The notes beneath the pieces are model-generated. The model searched no databases and was not told the origin of the DNA. It worked only from the letters and a program-made list of their open reading frames with translations. Of a stretch of 64,000 bases of DNA, positions 16,981 through 26,502 are shown piece by piece; the first letter of the stretch is position 1; each line of letters starts with the position of its first letter. The stretch comes from Bacillus sp. B-jedd (GTDB lineage Bacteria > Bacillota > Bacilli > Bacillales > Cytobacillaceae), in assembly GCF_000821085.1 (NCBI RefSeq), contig NZ_CCXR01000001.1:1447001-1511000 (forward strand). The letters are read 5' to 3'. The position numbers and the translations under genes were made by a program.

Positions 16981-17688
16981 ATGAAGATGATGGACGCAAA
17001 CGAAATTATTTCTTATATTCAAAATGCAAAAAAATCTACACCTGTAAAAGTATACATAAAAGGGGAACTCGAAGGGATTGATTTCGGAGATGCGAAATCA
17101 TTTGTTTCTGGAAATACCGGCGTCATTTTCGGTGAATGGTCGGAAATAAATCCTGTCTTGGAAAAGAATCAGGCGAAAATAGAGGATTATGTAGTAGAAA
17201 GCGACCGTAGGAATTCAGCCATTCCAATGCTGGATACGAAAAACATCAAAGCAAGAATAGAGCCTGGCGCGATTATTCGGGATCAAGTTGAAATTGGCGA
17301 CAACGCGGTCATTATGATGGGTGCTGTAATTAACATAGGTGCTGTGATCGGCGAAGGAACAATGATTGACATGGGGGTTGTTCTTGGAGGCCGGGCGACA
17401 GTGGGCAAGAAATGCCATATTGGCGCAGGAACTGTCCTTGCAGGCGTCGTAGAGCCGCCGTCGGCAAAACCAGTCGTAATCGAGGATGATGTCGTCATTG
17501 GAGCGAATGCTGTCGTCATTGAAGGTGTGACAGTAGGCAAAGGGGCCGTTATAGCTGCTGGTTCTGTTGTCCTGAGCGATGTACCGCCAAATACGCTTGT
17601 AGCTGGCATGCCGGCAAGAGTCATCAAGGAAATCGACGAAAAAACCAAATCCAAAACTGAAATCATGGCGGAACTCCGCCAGCTTTAA
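16981..17688 (+). CDS. dapH: Tetrahydrodipicolinate N-acetyltransferase DapH
   Basis: Acetylates tetrahydrodipicolinate, the first step of the acetylase branch to diaminopimelate (peptidoglycan and lysine). The protein is 235 aa: an N-terminal helical domain, then a left-handed beta helix of hexapeptide repeats (visible as repeated I/V-G-x-x-A/V patterns between about 85 and 205, for example [20 protein letters not shown]). ATG 16981 follows GGAGGGGTTA. dapL follows 106 bases downstream with a weak hairpin between, so the two may be partly co-transcribed. PatA at 2.8-3.9 kb would supply the intermediate step. Confidence 0.96.
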   Translation: MKMMDANEIISYIQNAKKSTPVKVYIKGELEGIDFGDAKSFVSGNTGVIFGEWSEINPVLEKNQAKIEDYVVESDRRNSAIPMLDTKNIKARIEPGAIIRDQVEIGDNAVIMMGAVINIGAVIGEGTMIDMGVVLGGRATVGKKCHIGAGTVLAGVVEPPSAKPVVIEDDVVIGANAVVIEGVTVGKGAVIAAGSVVLSDVPPNTLVAGMPARVIKEIDEKTKSKTEIMAELRQL

Positions 17689-17700
17689 TCACCTGGAAAG

Positions 17701-17724
17701 CGCGGAGAAATCCGCGTTTTCTTT
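17701..17724 (+). terminator. Weak terminator or attenuator between dapH and dapL
   Basis: CGCGGA pairs with TCCGCG around GAAA, then TTTTCTTT. The stem is only 6 bp, so read-through into dapL is likely. Confidence 0.5.
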
Positions 17725-17794
17725 GATTTTCGCCACCCGACATCACTAAGAATATAAACAAAGAATATAAACTAAGAATTAGGGGGAACAGTGC

Positions 17795-18913
17795 TTGAAT
17801 CCTTTTGTGAAAATTCGCCGCGATTTGCACCAAATTCCGGAACTTGGCTTTCAGGAATATAAAACACAGGCATATCTGTTAGAATTTTTAAATTCCCTGC
17901 CCCAATCGAGGCTGACAATAAAGGAATGGAGAACAGGTTTATTTGTTAAGGTTCATGGCTCCAATCCTGAAAAAATGATTGGCTACAGGGCTGATATCGA
18001 TGGCCTGCCAATATCAGAAGAAACAGGCTACCCGTTTTCTTCAACCCACCTCGGAAGGATGCACGCGTGCGGACATGATTTCCATATGAGCATCGCCCTT
18101 GGCCTTATCGATTATTTTACGAAAAATCCGATAGCAGATGATTTGCTGTTTATTTTTCAGCCGGCAGAAGAAGGCCCAGGTGGAGCCGAGCCAATGCTCC
18201 AGTCGGAAATCATGAAAGAGTGGCGCCCAGACCTCATCCTCGCCTTACATATTGCACCGGAGTATCCAGTAGGAACTGTTGCGATGAAAGAAGGCCTTCT
18301 TTTTGCCAATACATCCGAGCTGTTTATTGAACTTTCAGGGAAGGGAGGCCATGCTGCCTTTCCTCATCATGCCAATGACATGGTCGTTGCGGCCTGCCAT
18401 CTTGTCGGTCAGCTGCAGACAATCGTTTCGAGAAATATTGATCCTCTTGATAGTGCAGTCATCACTATTGGAAAAATTACAGGGGGAACAGTCCAAAATG
18501 TCATAGCGGAAAGAGCCAGGCTTGAAGGGACAATCAGGACCTTATCCCCTGAATCAATGACAGCTGTAAAGAAGAGAATTGAGGCCATTATCAGTGGGAT
18601 TGAAGCCGGTTTTGAGTGCATGGCATCGATTGATTATGGTTCCATGTACCATCAGGTCTATAACAACCCGGCATTGACAGAGGAATTCATTTCGTTTGCG
18701 GAATCTGTCGAAGGAGTGGAGACAGTGCGCTGTAAGGCTGCCATGACAGGGGAGGATTTCGGGTATTTGCTGAAAGAAATCCCTGGTTTTATGTTCTGGC
18801 TCGGAGTCAATTCCCCGAACGGGCTCCACCATTCCGGCCTCATGCCAGATGAGGGCGCGATACCTGCCGCCATTCATCTTCTCAGCCAATACATTACCTT
18901 TAAATCTTCTTAA
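17795..18913 (+). CDS. dapL: N-acetyldiaminopimelate deacetylase DapL (M20 family)
   Basis: Zinc-dependent deacetylase of 372 aa that releases LL-diaminopimelate from its N-acetyl form. The metal motif MHACGHD is at 89-95 and [10 protein letters not shown] lies further on, both typical of the M20D amidohydrolases; the lid domain contains [15 protein letters not shown] use the TTG at 17795 because AGGGGGAA precedes it at good spacing and the product then aligns with the family start ([16 protein letters not shown]). It matches YkuR and lies directly after dapH. Confidence 0.94.
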   Translation: MNPFVKIRRDLHQIPELGFQEYKTQAYLLEFLNSLPQSRLTIKEWRTGLFVKVHGSNPEKMIGYRADIDGLPISEETGYPFSSTHLGRMHACGHDFHMSIALGLIDYFTKNPIADDLLFIFQPAEEGPGGAEPMLQSEIMKEWRPDLILALHIAPEYPVGTVAMKEGLLFANTSELFIELSGKGGHAAFPHHANDMVVAACHLVGQLQTIVSRNIDPLDSAVITIGKITGGTVQNVIAERARLEGTIRTLSPESMTAVKKRIEAIISGIEAGFECMASIDYGSMYHQVYNNPALTEEFISFAESVEGVETVRCKAAMTGEDFGYLLKEIPGFMFWLGVNSPNGLHHSGLMPDEGAIPAAIHLLSQYITFKSS

Positions 18914-19269
18914 GATGGCAGAAGTCAGGCAAACTAATACAGTTTTTTATTTCGACATGATACACTGGTAATCGGGACATAATTTGATTAATTTGGGGAA
19001 AAATGGGGCAAACCAATAAAGGCCGGTTTCTTTAGTGTTAGGCTCAGCTAAAGGTGAATGTAGATATTCGAAGAAGTTGATTGGAACGGAGGGGACTGAC
19101 TCCTGCGGGATGCAGCGGCACGTGGAGACCCCACAGGCGTCTAGGACGCCGAGGAGGCTCCACGGTCCGCCCCGCGGAAAGCATGTCCCCGGAGTGGAAA
19201 TCAATAATCAAGGATAACTGAGTCTAGTGTTAATACTAATTATTTTTTAAAAGTTATTCTTTGATTGGT
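18914..19269. other. Non-coding gap between dapL and the ykuU promoter
   Basis: Apart from repeat copy A, the flanks are AT-rich with no ORF behind a ribosome binding site. I see no clear terminator for dapL before the repeat, which may itself stop transcription. Confidence 0.4.
19041..19214 (+). repeat. Dispersed 128-bp structured repeat, copy A (core 19077-19204)
   Basis: The first of three near-identical copies (others at 27290-27417 and, inverted, 49045-49172), each with a core of exactly 128 bp. The core starts with TTGATT and ends with AATCAA and can fold into nested stems: GGGGAC/GTCCCC, GCGGG/CCCGC, GCGG/CCGC, CGTGGAG/CTCCACG and an apical GGCGTC/GACGCC. Weaker similarity continues upstream to about 19041 (TAAAGGTGAATG...). 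Small ORFs that cross the element are artefacts of its GC-rich arms. It lies between dapL and the ykuU promoter. Confidence 0.92.
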
Positions 19270-19298
19270 TTGACTACAGGAAATGCTTGGCCTATAAT
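19270..19298 (+). promoter_or_regulatory. Sigma-A promoter of ykuU
   Basis: TTGACT (19270-19275), a 17-base spacer and a perfect TATAAT (19293-19298), 66 bases upstream of the ykuU start. Confidence 0.8.
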
Positions 19299-19363
19299 TG
19301 TCACTGTGAAAGGGATAACGATACTTGCCACCATCCCGAAATACTTAATTTGGAGGGATCATC

Positions 19364-19912
19364 ATGCCAGAACGCATGGTAGGAAAACAGGCGCCGCGCT
19401 TTGAAATGGATGCGGTCATGCCTAACAAGGAATTCAAGAAAGTCAGCCTTGAAGAAAACATGAAAAACGATAAGTGGACAGTGTTATTTTTCTACCCAAT
19501 GGACTTCACATTCGTTTGCCCGACTGAAATCACTGCTTTATCAGACCGTTATGACGAATTCGAAGACCTTGATGCGGAAGTAATTGGCGTATCCACCGAT
19601 ACGATTCATACGCACCTTGCCTGGATTAAAACTGACCGCAAGGAAAATGGCCTTGGCGATCTCAACTATCCACTCGCTGCAGATACAAACCACATTGTAT
19701 CCAGGGACTATGGCGTCCTCATTGAGGAAGAAGGAATTGCTTTGCGCGGTCTGTTCATCATCAGCCCTGAAGGCGAAATGATGTACTCTGTTGTGAATCA
19801 TAATAACATCGGCCGTGATGTCGATGAAACACTCCGTGTTCTCCAGGCGCTTCAAACAGGCGGACTTTGCCCTGCAAACTGGAAGCCTGGCCAAGAAACC
19901 CTAAAAGTATAA
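19364..19912 (+). CDS. ykuU: 2-Cys peroxiredoxin YkuU
   Basis: Thiol peroxidase of 182 aa that reduces peroxides. The peroxidatic Cys is residue 52 in DFTFVCPTE and the resolving Cys is residue 169 in GGLCPANW, the pattern of typical dimeric 2-Cys (AhpC/Prx1) enzymes. ATG 19364 is behind GGAGGGATC. It matches YkuU in order and is followed by the thioredoxin-like ykuV, a likely functional partner. A terminator at 19957 lies between the two, so ykuV may be expressed by read-through or from its own promoter. Confidence 0.94.
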   Translation: MPERMVGKQAPRFEMDAVMPNKEFKKVSLEENMKNDKWTVLFFYPMDFTFVCPTEITALSDRYDEFEDLDAEVIGVSTDTIHTHLAWIKTDRKENGLGDLNYPLAADTNHIVSRDYGVLIEEEGIALRGLFIISPEGEMMYSVVNHNNIGRDVDETLRVLQALQTGGLCPANWKPGQETLKV

Positions 19913-19956
19913 TCACACTTGGCGCTTCGGCGGAAGGTGAATTTTCAACCAACGAT

Positions 19957-19993
19957 AAGACCTAACCAACTCAAATGTTAGGTCTTTTTTTCG
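19957..19993 (+). terminator. Intrinsic terminator after ykuU
   Basis: Perfect 10-bp stem AAGACCTAAC (19957-19966) / GTTAGGTCTT (19977-19986) followed by a T run. Confidence 0.8.
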
Positions 19994-20024
19994 CAAAATT
20001 AAAACCTGAATAGGAGGGACCAAT

Positions 20025-20480
20025 ATGAAATTGCGTGAACCCATGCCCGAATTGGCCGGTGCTGTCGAATGGCTGAATGGTGAAGTAACCCGGGACGAAT
20101 TGATTGGCGAAAAACCGACCCTCATCCATTTTTGGTCGGTCAGCTGCCATCTTTGCAAGGAAGCGATGCCTCAAGTAAATCAATTCCGGGATAATTATAA
20201 GGATAAACTGAATGTAGTCGCTGTACACATGCCACGTTCTGAAAACGACCTGAACATCGAGGATATTAAAGCGACTGCGGCTGAACATGAAATTACCCAG
20301 CCAATCTTTGTCGATAGTGAGCATAAGCTGACTGAAGCTTTTGAAAACCAATATGTCCCGGCATATTATGTGTTTGACAAGGAAGGAAAGCTGCGCCATT
20401 TCCAGGCAGGCGGCAGCGGAATGAAGATGCTTGAAAAGCGTGTTAATCGTGTCCTTGATGAAATGGATAAGACGGAATAA
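20025..20480 (+). CDS. ykuV: Thiol-disulfide oxidoreductase YkuV
   Basis: Thioredoxin-fold protein of 151 aa. The active site is C41-H-L-C44 within FWSVSCHLCKEAMPQ, as in B. subtilis YkuV, and a cis-Pro region reads YVPAYYVFD. There is no signal peptide, so it acts in the cytoplasm; a role in reducing proteins or the neighbouring peroxiredoxin is plausible. ATG 20025 follows TAGGAGGGACC. A terminator follows at 20489. Confidence 0.93.
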   Translation: MKLREPMPELAGAVEWLNGEVTRDELIGEKPTLIHFWSVSCHLCKEAMPQVNQFRDNYKDKLNVVAVHMPRSENDLNIEDIKATAAEHEITQPIFVDSEHKLTEAFENQYVPAYYVFDKEGKLRHFQAGGSGMKMLEKRVNRVLDEMDKTE

Positions 20481-20488
20481 GGAATTAT

Positions 20489-20518
20489 AGGGCTGGCTGT
20501 TGCCGGCCCTTTTCTTTT
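20489..20518 (+). terminator. Intrinsic terminator after ykuV
   Basis: GGGCTGGC pairs with GCCGGCCC (one G-T) around TGTT, followed by TTTTCTTTT. Confidence 0.75.
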
Positions 20519-20577
20519 GCCACAAACATCCACCCGATCCGTCTAATAAGTAAAGAAATAGTTGGGAGTGTGGTGGT

Positions 20578-21516
20578 ATGTTGAGATTAAGGCATTTATT
20601 CTTAATTTTTGTATTGGCCCTAGGTGCGATGTTAGGTGCATGCAGCTCGGACAGCCATTCAGGGGATGGCAAAAAAGCAGTAGAATCAATGGATAATAGT
20701 TCGGCAGGAGAATTAGGTAATTCCGCGGGCAGTATAGGAGATTCTTCTGCGGACAGAATGGAAGGCGAAAATGGTCCCGAAACCCAAGCGGGAAATCCCA
20801 CTCAATCAACGGATAGAAAGGTCATACGCCAGGCTGAATTGCATGTGAGGGTAAAGGATTTTAACGAGGCGCAAAAAACACTCGAAAGTAAGGCGGAGCA
20901 ATTTGGCGGATTTATCGTTAATTCTACTATTTCGCGAGATGGGGACGAACAGACGAGCGGAACGATCACAATCAGAGTCCCCGCTTCGAATTTTGAGGCT
21001 TTTTTGCACGAGGCAGAAGGAGAAGCTGCTGAAATATTGGAGAGAATTGTCCGCGGTGAGGACGTAACGGAACAGTACGTGGACTTAGCATCAAGGCTGA
21101 GATCGAAAAAGGCCGTTGAGGCAAGGCTGCTGGAATTTATGAAAAACGCGACGAAAACGGAGGATCTCCTTCAAATCTCTTCCGACTTGGGAAAAGTTCA
21201 GGAAGAAATAGAACAATTGACAGGAAAGATCAAATACTTGGAGAATCAAGCTTCAATGTCAACGATCACTGTTAATTTGTTTGAAAATAAACTCGTTGCA
21301 AAGGGTACGACACCAAGCGAATTGAATACTTGGGAACGGACAAAGAAGCAGTTTTTAAGCAGCTCCAACTTTCTGTTATCATTTTTCTCAGGGTTGATTG
21401 TCTTTATTATTGGCAATCTTCCAGTTTTCGTTACTCTTACGGCTATAGTGCTAATTAGTTTCCTTTTCATTAAAAAAGTGGTAAAAAGAAAGGGAGATGA
21501 AAAATTGAACAGCTAG
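20578..21516 (+). CDS. DUF4349-type membrane lipoprotein
   Basis: A 312-aa protein. The signal peptide ends in the lipobox LGAC, with Cys at 22. A low-complexity Ser/Gly/Asp linker (about 23-80) follows, then a domain matching DUF4349 (RQAELHVRVKDFNEAQKTLE through a coiled-coil region at about 165-225, VQEEIEQLTGKIKYLENQ), then a C-terminal transmembrane helix (about 262-298) and a basic tail. The protein would be anchored at both ends with the domain outside. Function of the family is unknown to me. Start ATG 20578 behind GGGAGTG. Confidence 0.82.
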   Translation: MLRLRHLFLIFVLALGAMLGACSSDSHSGDGKKAVESMDNSSAGELGNSAGSIGDSSADRMEGENGPETQAGNPTQSTDRKVIRQAELHVRVKDFNEAQKTLESKAEQFGGFIVNSTISRDGDEQTSGTITIRVPASNFEAFLHEAEGEAAEILERIVRGEDVTEQYVDLASRLRSKKAVEARLLEFMKNATKTEDLLQISSDLGKVQEEIEQLTGKIKYLENQASMSTITVNLFENKLVAKGTTPSELNTWERTKKQFLSSSNFLLSFFSGLIVFIIGNLPVFVTLTAIVLISFLFIKKVVKRKGDEKLNS

Positions 21517-21546
21517 TAAATAATCCGGCTTTTGAGCCCGGCCACT

Positions 21547-21576
21547 AAAGCGGCCCGTTTTTTACGGGCCTGCTTT
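21547..21576 (+). terminator. Possible terminator before cydA
   Basis: AAAGC.GGCCCGT pairs with ACGGGCC.GCTTT; the following sequence is only moderately T-rich. Confidence 0.5.
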
Positions 21577-21653
21577 ATTATTTTCACGCCTTTTGCTCGT
21601 TTTTTCACAATATGCCGGCTGTTCTGAATATGTAATTTTTGGAGGGAATCTAT

Positions 21654-22985
21654 TTGGTACTTGACAGTGTAATGCTCAGCCGGATGCTGACATCGATGAC
21701 CCTGGGATTTCATATTATTTTTGCCACCATTGGAGTTGGGGTTCCGGTACTTATTTCTCTGGCAGAATACATAGGCATTAAAAGGAAAGACGCGCATTAC
21801 ATTTTGCTGGCCAGAAGGTGGGCGAGGGGTTTTACAATTACGGTAGCAGTTGGGGTTGTAACAGGAACGTGTATCGGGCTGCAGCTTTCCTTGCTATGGC
21901 CAAGCTTTATGCGGATTGCCGGCCAGGTAATCAGCCTGCCGCTTTTCCTGGAAACCTTCGCGTTTTTCTTTGAAGCTATTTTTCTGGGAATCTATTTATA
22001 TACATGGGACCGGTTCAAAAAGCCAATTTACCATTGGCTGCTTTCCATTCCGGTTATCATCGGATCCTCGGCCTCCGCATTCTTTATTACGACTGTAAAT
22101 GCCTTTATGAATACACCCCAAGGGTTTGAACTCAAGAATGGAGCGATTGCCTCAATCGACCCAATCAAAGCCATGTTCAACCCGGCAACGCCGTCAAAAG
22201 TATTCCATGTCCTTACTTCGGCCTATATGACTTCCGCTTTCGTCCTTGCGGCTATTACTGCCTTCGTGCTGCTGTATGGAAAAAGGACGGAGTACCACAT
22301 CAAAGCGCTAAGGCTTACAATGGCGGCGGGGCTTATATTTTCGCTAGGGACCGCAGTTGCGGGCGATATATCGGCAAAGTTCCTGGCAAAGGCCCAGCCA
22401 GAAAAGCTTGCGGCGGCGGAATGGCATTTTGAAACTAGCAAAAATGCCGACCTGATTTTATTTGGGACGCTCGATGAAAATAACGAGGTCAAAAATGAAA
22501 TTAGATTGCCAGGCATGCTGAGTTTCCTTGCAGGCAGTTCCTTAGATACAGAAGTGATCGGCCTTGACCAAATCCCGAAAGATGAACAGCCGCCGCTTTG
22601 GATCCACTATTTATTCGATCTGATGGTTACGATTGGCATGTTCGCGACTTTTATTTCTGCTGTATTTGTATTCCTGTGGAAATGGAAGGGCAATCCGTTC
22701 AATAAGCCGCTGCTTTGGGCAATTGTCGCATGCGGCCCGCTTTCCATCCTGGCGATTGAATTTGGCTGGATTTATGCCGAGGTCGGCCGCCAGCCATGGA
22801 TTTTAAGAGGCTATATGAAAGTCGCGGAAGGTGCCACGACTGCGGATAATGTCGGGCTTACATTCATTATGTTCCTCATTCTTTATATTGTACTGGGCAT
22901 TATGACCGTTGTCGTCCTTACCAGGATGTTCCGGAACAGGCCTGCTGAAGAAGAACTGGCAAAACGCTATCCAGCCGGATTCTGA
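21654..22985 (+). CDS. cydA: Cytochrome bd-type quinol oxidase subunit I (YthA/CydA type)
   Basis: Membrane subunit carrying the three hemes, 443 aa, about nine helices. His20 (LGFHIIFATIG) is the expected axial ligand of the high-spin heme; the block ETFAFFFEAIFLGIYLY holds the conserved Glu pair, and VFHVLTSAYM contains the His ligand of b558. The periplasmic Q-loop is short, as in the YthA / cyanide-insensitive group rather than E. coli CydA. The start is TTG 21654, correctly spaced from GGAGGGA at 21641-21647. Its partner subunit follows 60 bases downstream. In B. subtilis these genes lie elsewhere. Confidence 0.9.
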   Translation: MVLDSVMLSRMLTSMTLGFHIIFATIGVGVPVLISLAEYIGIKRKDAHYILLARRWARGFTITVAVGVVTGTCIGLQLSLLWPSFMRIAGQVISLPLFLETFAFFFEAIFLGIYLYTWDRFKKPIYHWLLSIPVIIGSSASAFFITTVNAFMNTPQGFELKNGAIASIDPIKAMFNPATPSKVFHVLTSAYMTSAFVLAAITAFVLLYGKRTEYHIKALRLTMAAGLIFSLGTAVAGDISAKFLAKAQPEKLAAAEWHFETSKNADLILFGTLDENNEVKNEIRLPGMLSFLAGSSLDTEVIGLDQIPKDEQPPLWIHYLFDLMVTIGMFATFISAVFVFLWKWKGNPFNKPLLWAIVACGPLSILAIEFGWIYAEVGRQPWILRGYMKVAEGATTADNVGLTFIMFLILYIVLGIMTVVVLTRMFRNRPAEEELAKRYPAGF

Positions 22986-23045
22986 ACTGGATACCGGCCA
23001 AAACGTGCGACATAAGGAACAATCTAAAGGAATAGGGGGATTATC

Positions 23046-24059
23046 ATGGATATTCAACTGCTCGGCATTACGGTCCTTTGGACTTTCCTATACGGCTATC
23101 TGATTGTGGCCTCTGTTGATTTCGGTGCCGGCTTTTTTGCTTTTTACGGCAAGGTTTCAAAGAAGGATCATATCATCAATCATATTATCAGCCGTTATCT
23201 ATCACCCGTCTGGGAAGTTACGAATGTTTTTTTCGTCTTTTTCTTTGTCGGGCTCGTCGGTTTTTATCCTGATGCAGCCTATTATTACGGCACTGCCCTA
23301 CTTATTCCCGGAAGCATTGCCCTCATTCTAATAGCAGTCCGGGGATCCTTTTACGCATTCGGCAACTACGGATCAAAGGATAATACGTTTTATTTATTTC
23401 TTTACGGCTCGACAGGCCTTTTAATACCAGCTTCCTTGTCGACAGCCCTCACCATCTCTGAGGGCGGTTTTCTCGAGCAGAAGGGAGATTCGGTTGTGTT
23501 CCTGGCCAGTAAACTTTTTACAAGTCCGTACTCCTGGTCGGTTGTCCTTTTAGCCATCGTATCTGTCCTTTTCATTAGCGCATCATTTCTAACCTTTTAT
23601 GCGAATAGGGCAAAAGATGAAGATGCCAGGGAAGTGTTAAGGAAATTTTCTCTTTTCTGGAGCATTCCATGCATTCTTGCTAGCCTGCTCGTATTCGCCT
23701 CATTGAAAGCTCATAATGGCAGGCATTTTGATAATGCACTGGATTTATGGTGGATGTTTGGCTTGTCCTTTGCCTGCTTCCTAGTGGCCGTTCTGCTAAT
23801 CTTGAAGAGAAAGAAATTTGGTCTTGCGTTTATCTTTGTTATGCTTCAATTCTTTTTCGCTTTTTTCGGATACGGAGCATCTCATTTGCCATTTATTCTC
23901 GATCCGTTCATAACCATCCATTCCGCCATCACCAATGAGGTTATGGGAACTGCGTTAGTAATAGCCTTCATTGCCGGTTTATTGCTGCTGATTCCGTCAC
24001 TTGCGTTATTAGTGAAGCTTTTCTTGTTTGATGCCGATTATGTGAGCGGAAAAAAGTAA
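23046..24059 (+). CDS. cydB: Cytochrome bd-type quinol oxidase subunit II (YthB/CydB type)
   Basis: 337 aa with about eight predicted helices; partner of the upstream subunit I. The N-terminal helix contains FLYGYLIVASVDFGAGFFAF and the second region PVWEVTNVFFVFFFVGLVGF, both typical of CydB proteins (the Trp-Glu motif corresponds to PVWEVNQVW in others). ATG 23046 has AGGGGGATT upstream. Together the pair would oxidise menaquinol and reduce oxygen at the membrane. No cydC/cydD assembly transporter genes are adjacent. ktrC follows on the same strand 64 bases later. Confidence 0.88.
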   Translation: MDIQLLGITVLWTFLYGYLIVASVDFGAGFFAFYGKVSKKDHIINHIISRYLSPVWEVTNVFFVFFFVGLVGFYPDAAYYYGTALLIPGSIALILIAVRGSFYAFGNYGSKDNTFYLFLYGSTGLLIPASLSTALTISEGGFLEQKGDSVVFLASKLFTSPYSWSVVLLAIVSVLFISASFLTFYANRAKDEDAREVLRKFSLFWSIPCILASLLVFASLKAHNGRHFDNALDLWWMFGLSFACFLVAVLLILKRKKFGLAFIFVMLQFFFAFFGYGASHLPFILDPFITIHSAITNEVMGTALVIAFIAGLLLLIPSLALLVKLFLFDADYVSGKK

Positions 24060-24123
24060 TATTCCGGTTTCCCTCATTTTTTGTTACTATAGGAAGAAAG
24101 TAAGTTCCTTGGGGGAATTCAAG

Positions 24124-24783
24124 ATGAAGAAAGATTTTGCTGTAATTGGACTTGGGCGTTTTGGCGGAAGTATCTGCCGCAGGCTGTCCGAACTCGGTAT
24201 GGAAGTCCTAGCCATGGACAATGACGAAGAAAGAGTAAATGAGTACGCCTCAATCGCCTCCCATGCCATTCTTGGGGATTCCACAGATGAAGCAGTGCTG
24301 AAAGGGATTGGAATCAGGAATTTCGACCACGTCATTGTAGCGATCGGAGATAATATTCAGGCAAGTATCCTCACAACACTCATCCTGAAGGAACTGGGCG
24401 TAAAACATGTAACCGCAAAGGCTCTGAATGATTATCATGAAAAGGTCCTTTTAAAAATCGGTGCGGATGTTGTGGCTCACCCTGAGAGGGATATGGGCAT
24501 CAGAATCGCGAATAATATTTCTACCAGCAATGTATTGGATTATCTTGAGCTTTCCGATGAGCACAGTATCGTGGAAATTGTCGCCAATGAAAAACTAGGC
24601 GGGCATACGTTGATTGATCTAAATATCCGTGCCAGATATGGCTTAAATATAGTGGCGATTAAGAGGGGCGGGGATATTATCGTTTCCCCGATGGCCAGCG
24701 AAAAAATTTGGCTGGGCGACATCTTGATCATCATTGGCGCAGATTCGGATATCGAGCGGTTCCGGAAGAAAGTGATTGAATGA
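24124..24783 (+). CDS. ktrC: Potassium uptake regulatory subunit KtrC (RCK protein)
   Basis: Cytoplasmic gating subunit of a Ktr potassium channel, 219 aa. The RCK-N Rossmann domain carries GLGRFGG (9-15) and an acidic residue at the end of strand 2 (MDND); the RCK-C domain follows (about 135-219) and in relatives binds c-di-AMP. The sequence matches B. subtilis KtrC (YkqB), which also sits next to the RNase J1 gene. ATG 24124 follows a G-rich site; the reading from 24109 has none. No membrane subunit gene (ktrD) is nearby, as in B. subtilis. Convergent with rnjA. Confidence 0.92.
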   Translation: MKKDFAVIGLGRFGGSICRRLSELGMEVLAMDNDEERVNEYASIASHAILGDSTDEAVLKGIGIRNFDHVIVAIGDNIQASILTTLILKELGVKHVTAKALNDYHEKVLLKIGADVVAHPERDMGIRIANNISTSNVLDYLELSDEHSIVEIVANEKLGGHTLIDLNIRARYGLNIVAIKRGGDIIVSPMASEKIWLGDILIIIGADSDIERFRKKVIE

Positions 24784-24798
24784 AATATCCTACCATGC

Positions 24799-24830
24799 AA
24801 AAAAAGGAAGCCGGCTGGCTTCCTTTTTTT
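24799..24830. terminator. Bidirectional terminator between ktrC and rnjA
   Basis: Perfect 14-bp stem AAAAAAAGGAAGCC / GGCTTCCTTTTTTT around GGCT. Confidence 0.88.
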
Positions 24831-26496
24831 ATACTTCCATAATGATTGGCAGGATCATAGGCCTGCGTTTAGTTTTTTCGTAAAGGAACGGTCCAAGGGT
24901 ATCGGTTATTTCGTTTTTGATTTCCGACCATTGAGTCGTTTTGCGATCCATTATCTTATTCAAATGCTTGGCAATCAGTGCCTGGGCATCGTTAATAAGA
25001 TCTCCTGATTCACGCATATAAACAAATCCCCGTGAAATCAGGTCAGGGCCGGAGGCAATCTTGAATTCCTTCATGTTAATGCTGACGACAACAACGACAA
25101 GTCCTTCTTCGGAAAGGATTCTTCTGTCGCGCAAAACGATATTTCCAATATCACCGACTCCGCTTCCGTCAATGTAAACTGAACCAGAAGGGATTTTCCC
25201 GGCGATCTGGGCTTCATTTTCAGAAAGGGCAAGCACTTCTCCGTTATCCATGATGAAGCAATTTTCTGGAGGGACGCCACAGTCGACGGCCAGCTGAGAG
25301 TGCATTTTTTGCATCCTGAATTCTCCGTGTATCGGCATGAAGAATTTCGGCTTTATTAAACGAAGCATAAGCTTTTGCTCTTCCTGCCCGCCATGGCCGG
25401 AAGTATGGATGTTGCTTAGCTTCCCATGGATGACATCGGCGCCTGCCCGGAAAAGGGCGTTGATTGTCCGGCTGACACTGATCGTATTCCCTGGAATTGG
25501 TGAGGAAGAGAAGACAACAGTATCGCCAGGATTAATTTGAATTTGTCGGTGGGTGCCATTCGCAATCCTCGATAGAGCCGCCATTGGTTCACCTTGGCTG
25601 CCGGTACAAAGAATCGTCACCTTGTTCGCTGGAATCCTGTTGATCTGCTGCGCATCGATAAACGTTTCTTTAGGAGCACGGATATAGCCAAGTTCAAGTC
25701 CTATCGTTATCGCCGCTTCCATACTCCTGCCAAAGACAGCGACTTTCCTTCCATTTGCCACTGCCGCCTCGACAACCTGCTGCAGCCTATGGATATTGGA
25801 GGCGAAGGTAGCAAAGATAATCCTTCCGTCAACTTTGCGGAAAATATCATCAATGCTCTCGCCGACCCGGCGTTCCGACATAGTGAATTCCGGAATCTCG
25901 CTATTTGTACTATCCGAAAGAAGGCAGAGGACCCCTTCCCGGCCGATTTCAGCCATTTTAGTCAAATTGGCTGGTTCGCCGACCGGAGTGAAATCAAATT
26001 TAAAATCTCCGGTATGGACTATTTGGCCGTTCGGCGTCTTTACAACGATTCCATAAGAATCCGGTATGCTATGTGTAGTCCGGAAGAAAGTGACGGCAGT
26101 CTTTCGGAACTTGATCACATCGTCCTCTTTAATTTCTATCAGCTTGGCTGTCCTTAAGAGGCCGTGTTCCTCAAGCTTATTTCGGATCAGGCCAAGAGCC
26201 AGTTTTCCCCCGTAAATAGGAATGTTGATTTCCCTAAGAAGGTACGGAATGCCGCCAATATGATCCTCATGGCCGTGGGTGACAAACAGCCCTTTAATTT
26301 TTTCGGCATTTTTAACTAGATAAGAATAATCAGGAATGACATAGTCAATTCCCAACAGTTCATCTTCCGGGAATTTTATTCCTGCGTCAATGACAATGAT
26401 TTCATCCTGGAATTGCACTGCATACGTATTTTTTCCGATCTCCCCAAGCCCGCCCAAAGCGAAAACCGCGGTTTGATCATTTTTAACCAATTTCAT
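24829..26496 (-). CDS. rnjA: Ribonuclease J1
   Basis: Essential mRNA-processing nuclease (5' exonuclease and endonuclease) of the metallo-beta-lactamase/beta-CASP family, 555 aa, the usual length. Zinc motif H74-G-H-E-D-H79 is in [21 protein letters not shown] begins the beta-CASP part, and [11 protein letters not shown] lies in the C-terminal half of it. ATG 26496 lies 6 bases after the rpoY stop codon, so the two form an operon read from the promoter at 26747-26776. Matches B. subtilis RnjA (YkqC) in context as well. Confidence 0.97.
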   Translation of the reverse strand: MKLVKNDQTAVFALGGLGEIGKNTYAVQFQDEIIVIDAGIKFPEDELLGIDYVIPDYSYLVKNAEKIKGLFVTHGHEDHIGGIPYLLREINIPIYGGKLALGLIRNKLEEHGLLRTAKLIEIKEDDVIKFRKTAVTFFRTTHSIPDSYGIVVKTPNGQIVHTGDFKFDFTPVGEPANLTKMAEIGREGVLCLLSDSTNSEIPEFTMSERRVGESIDDIFRKVDGRIIFATFASNIHRLQQVVEAAVANGRKVAVFGRSMEAAITIGLELGYIRAPKETFIDAQQINRIPANKVTILCTGSQGEPMAALSRIANGTHRQIQINPGDTVVFSSSPIPGNTISVSRTINALFRAGADVIHGKLSNIHTSGHGGQEEQKLMLRLIKPKFFMPIHGEFRMQKMHSQLAVDCGVPPENCFIMDNGEVLALSENEAQIAGKIPSGSVYIDGSGVGDIGNIVLRDRRILSEEGLVVVVVSINMKEFKIASGPDLISRGFVYMRESGDLINDAQALIAKHLNKIMDRKTTQWSEIKNEITDTLGPFLYEKTKRRPMILPIIMEV

Positions 26497-26502
26497 AAAT
26501 TA

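Noticed and set aside
18947..19204. Minus-strand ORF across repeat copy A (and its equivalent at 27214-27420)
   Set aside because: It is produced by the GC-rich arms of the 128-bp repeat; the differences between copies follow RNA structure rather than codons and there is no ribosome binding site.
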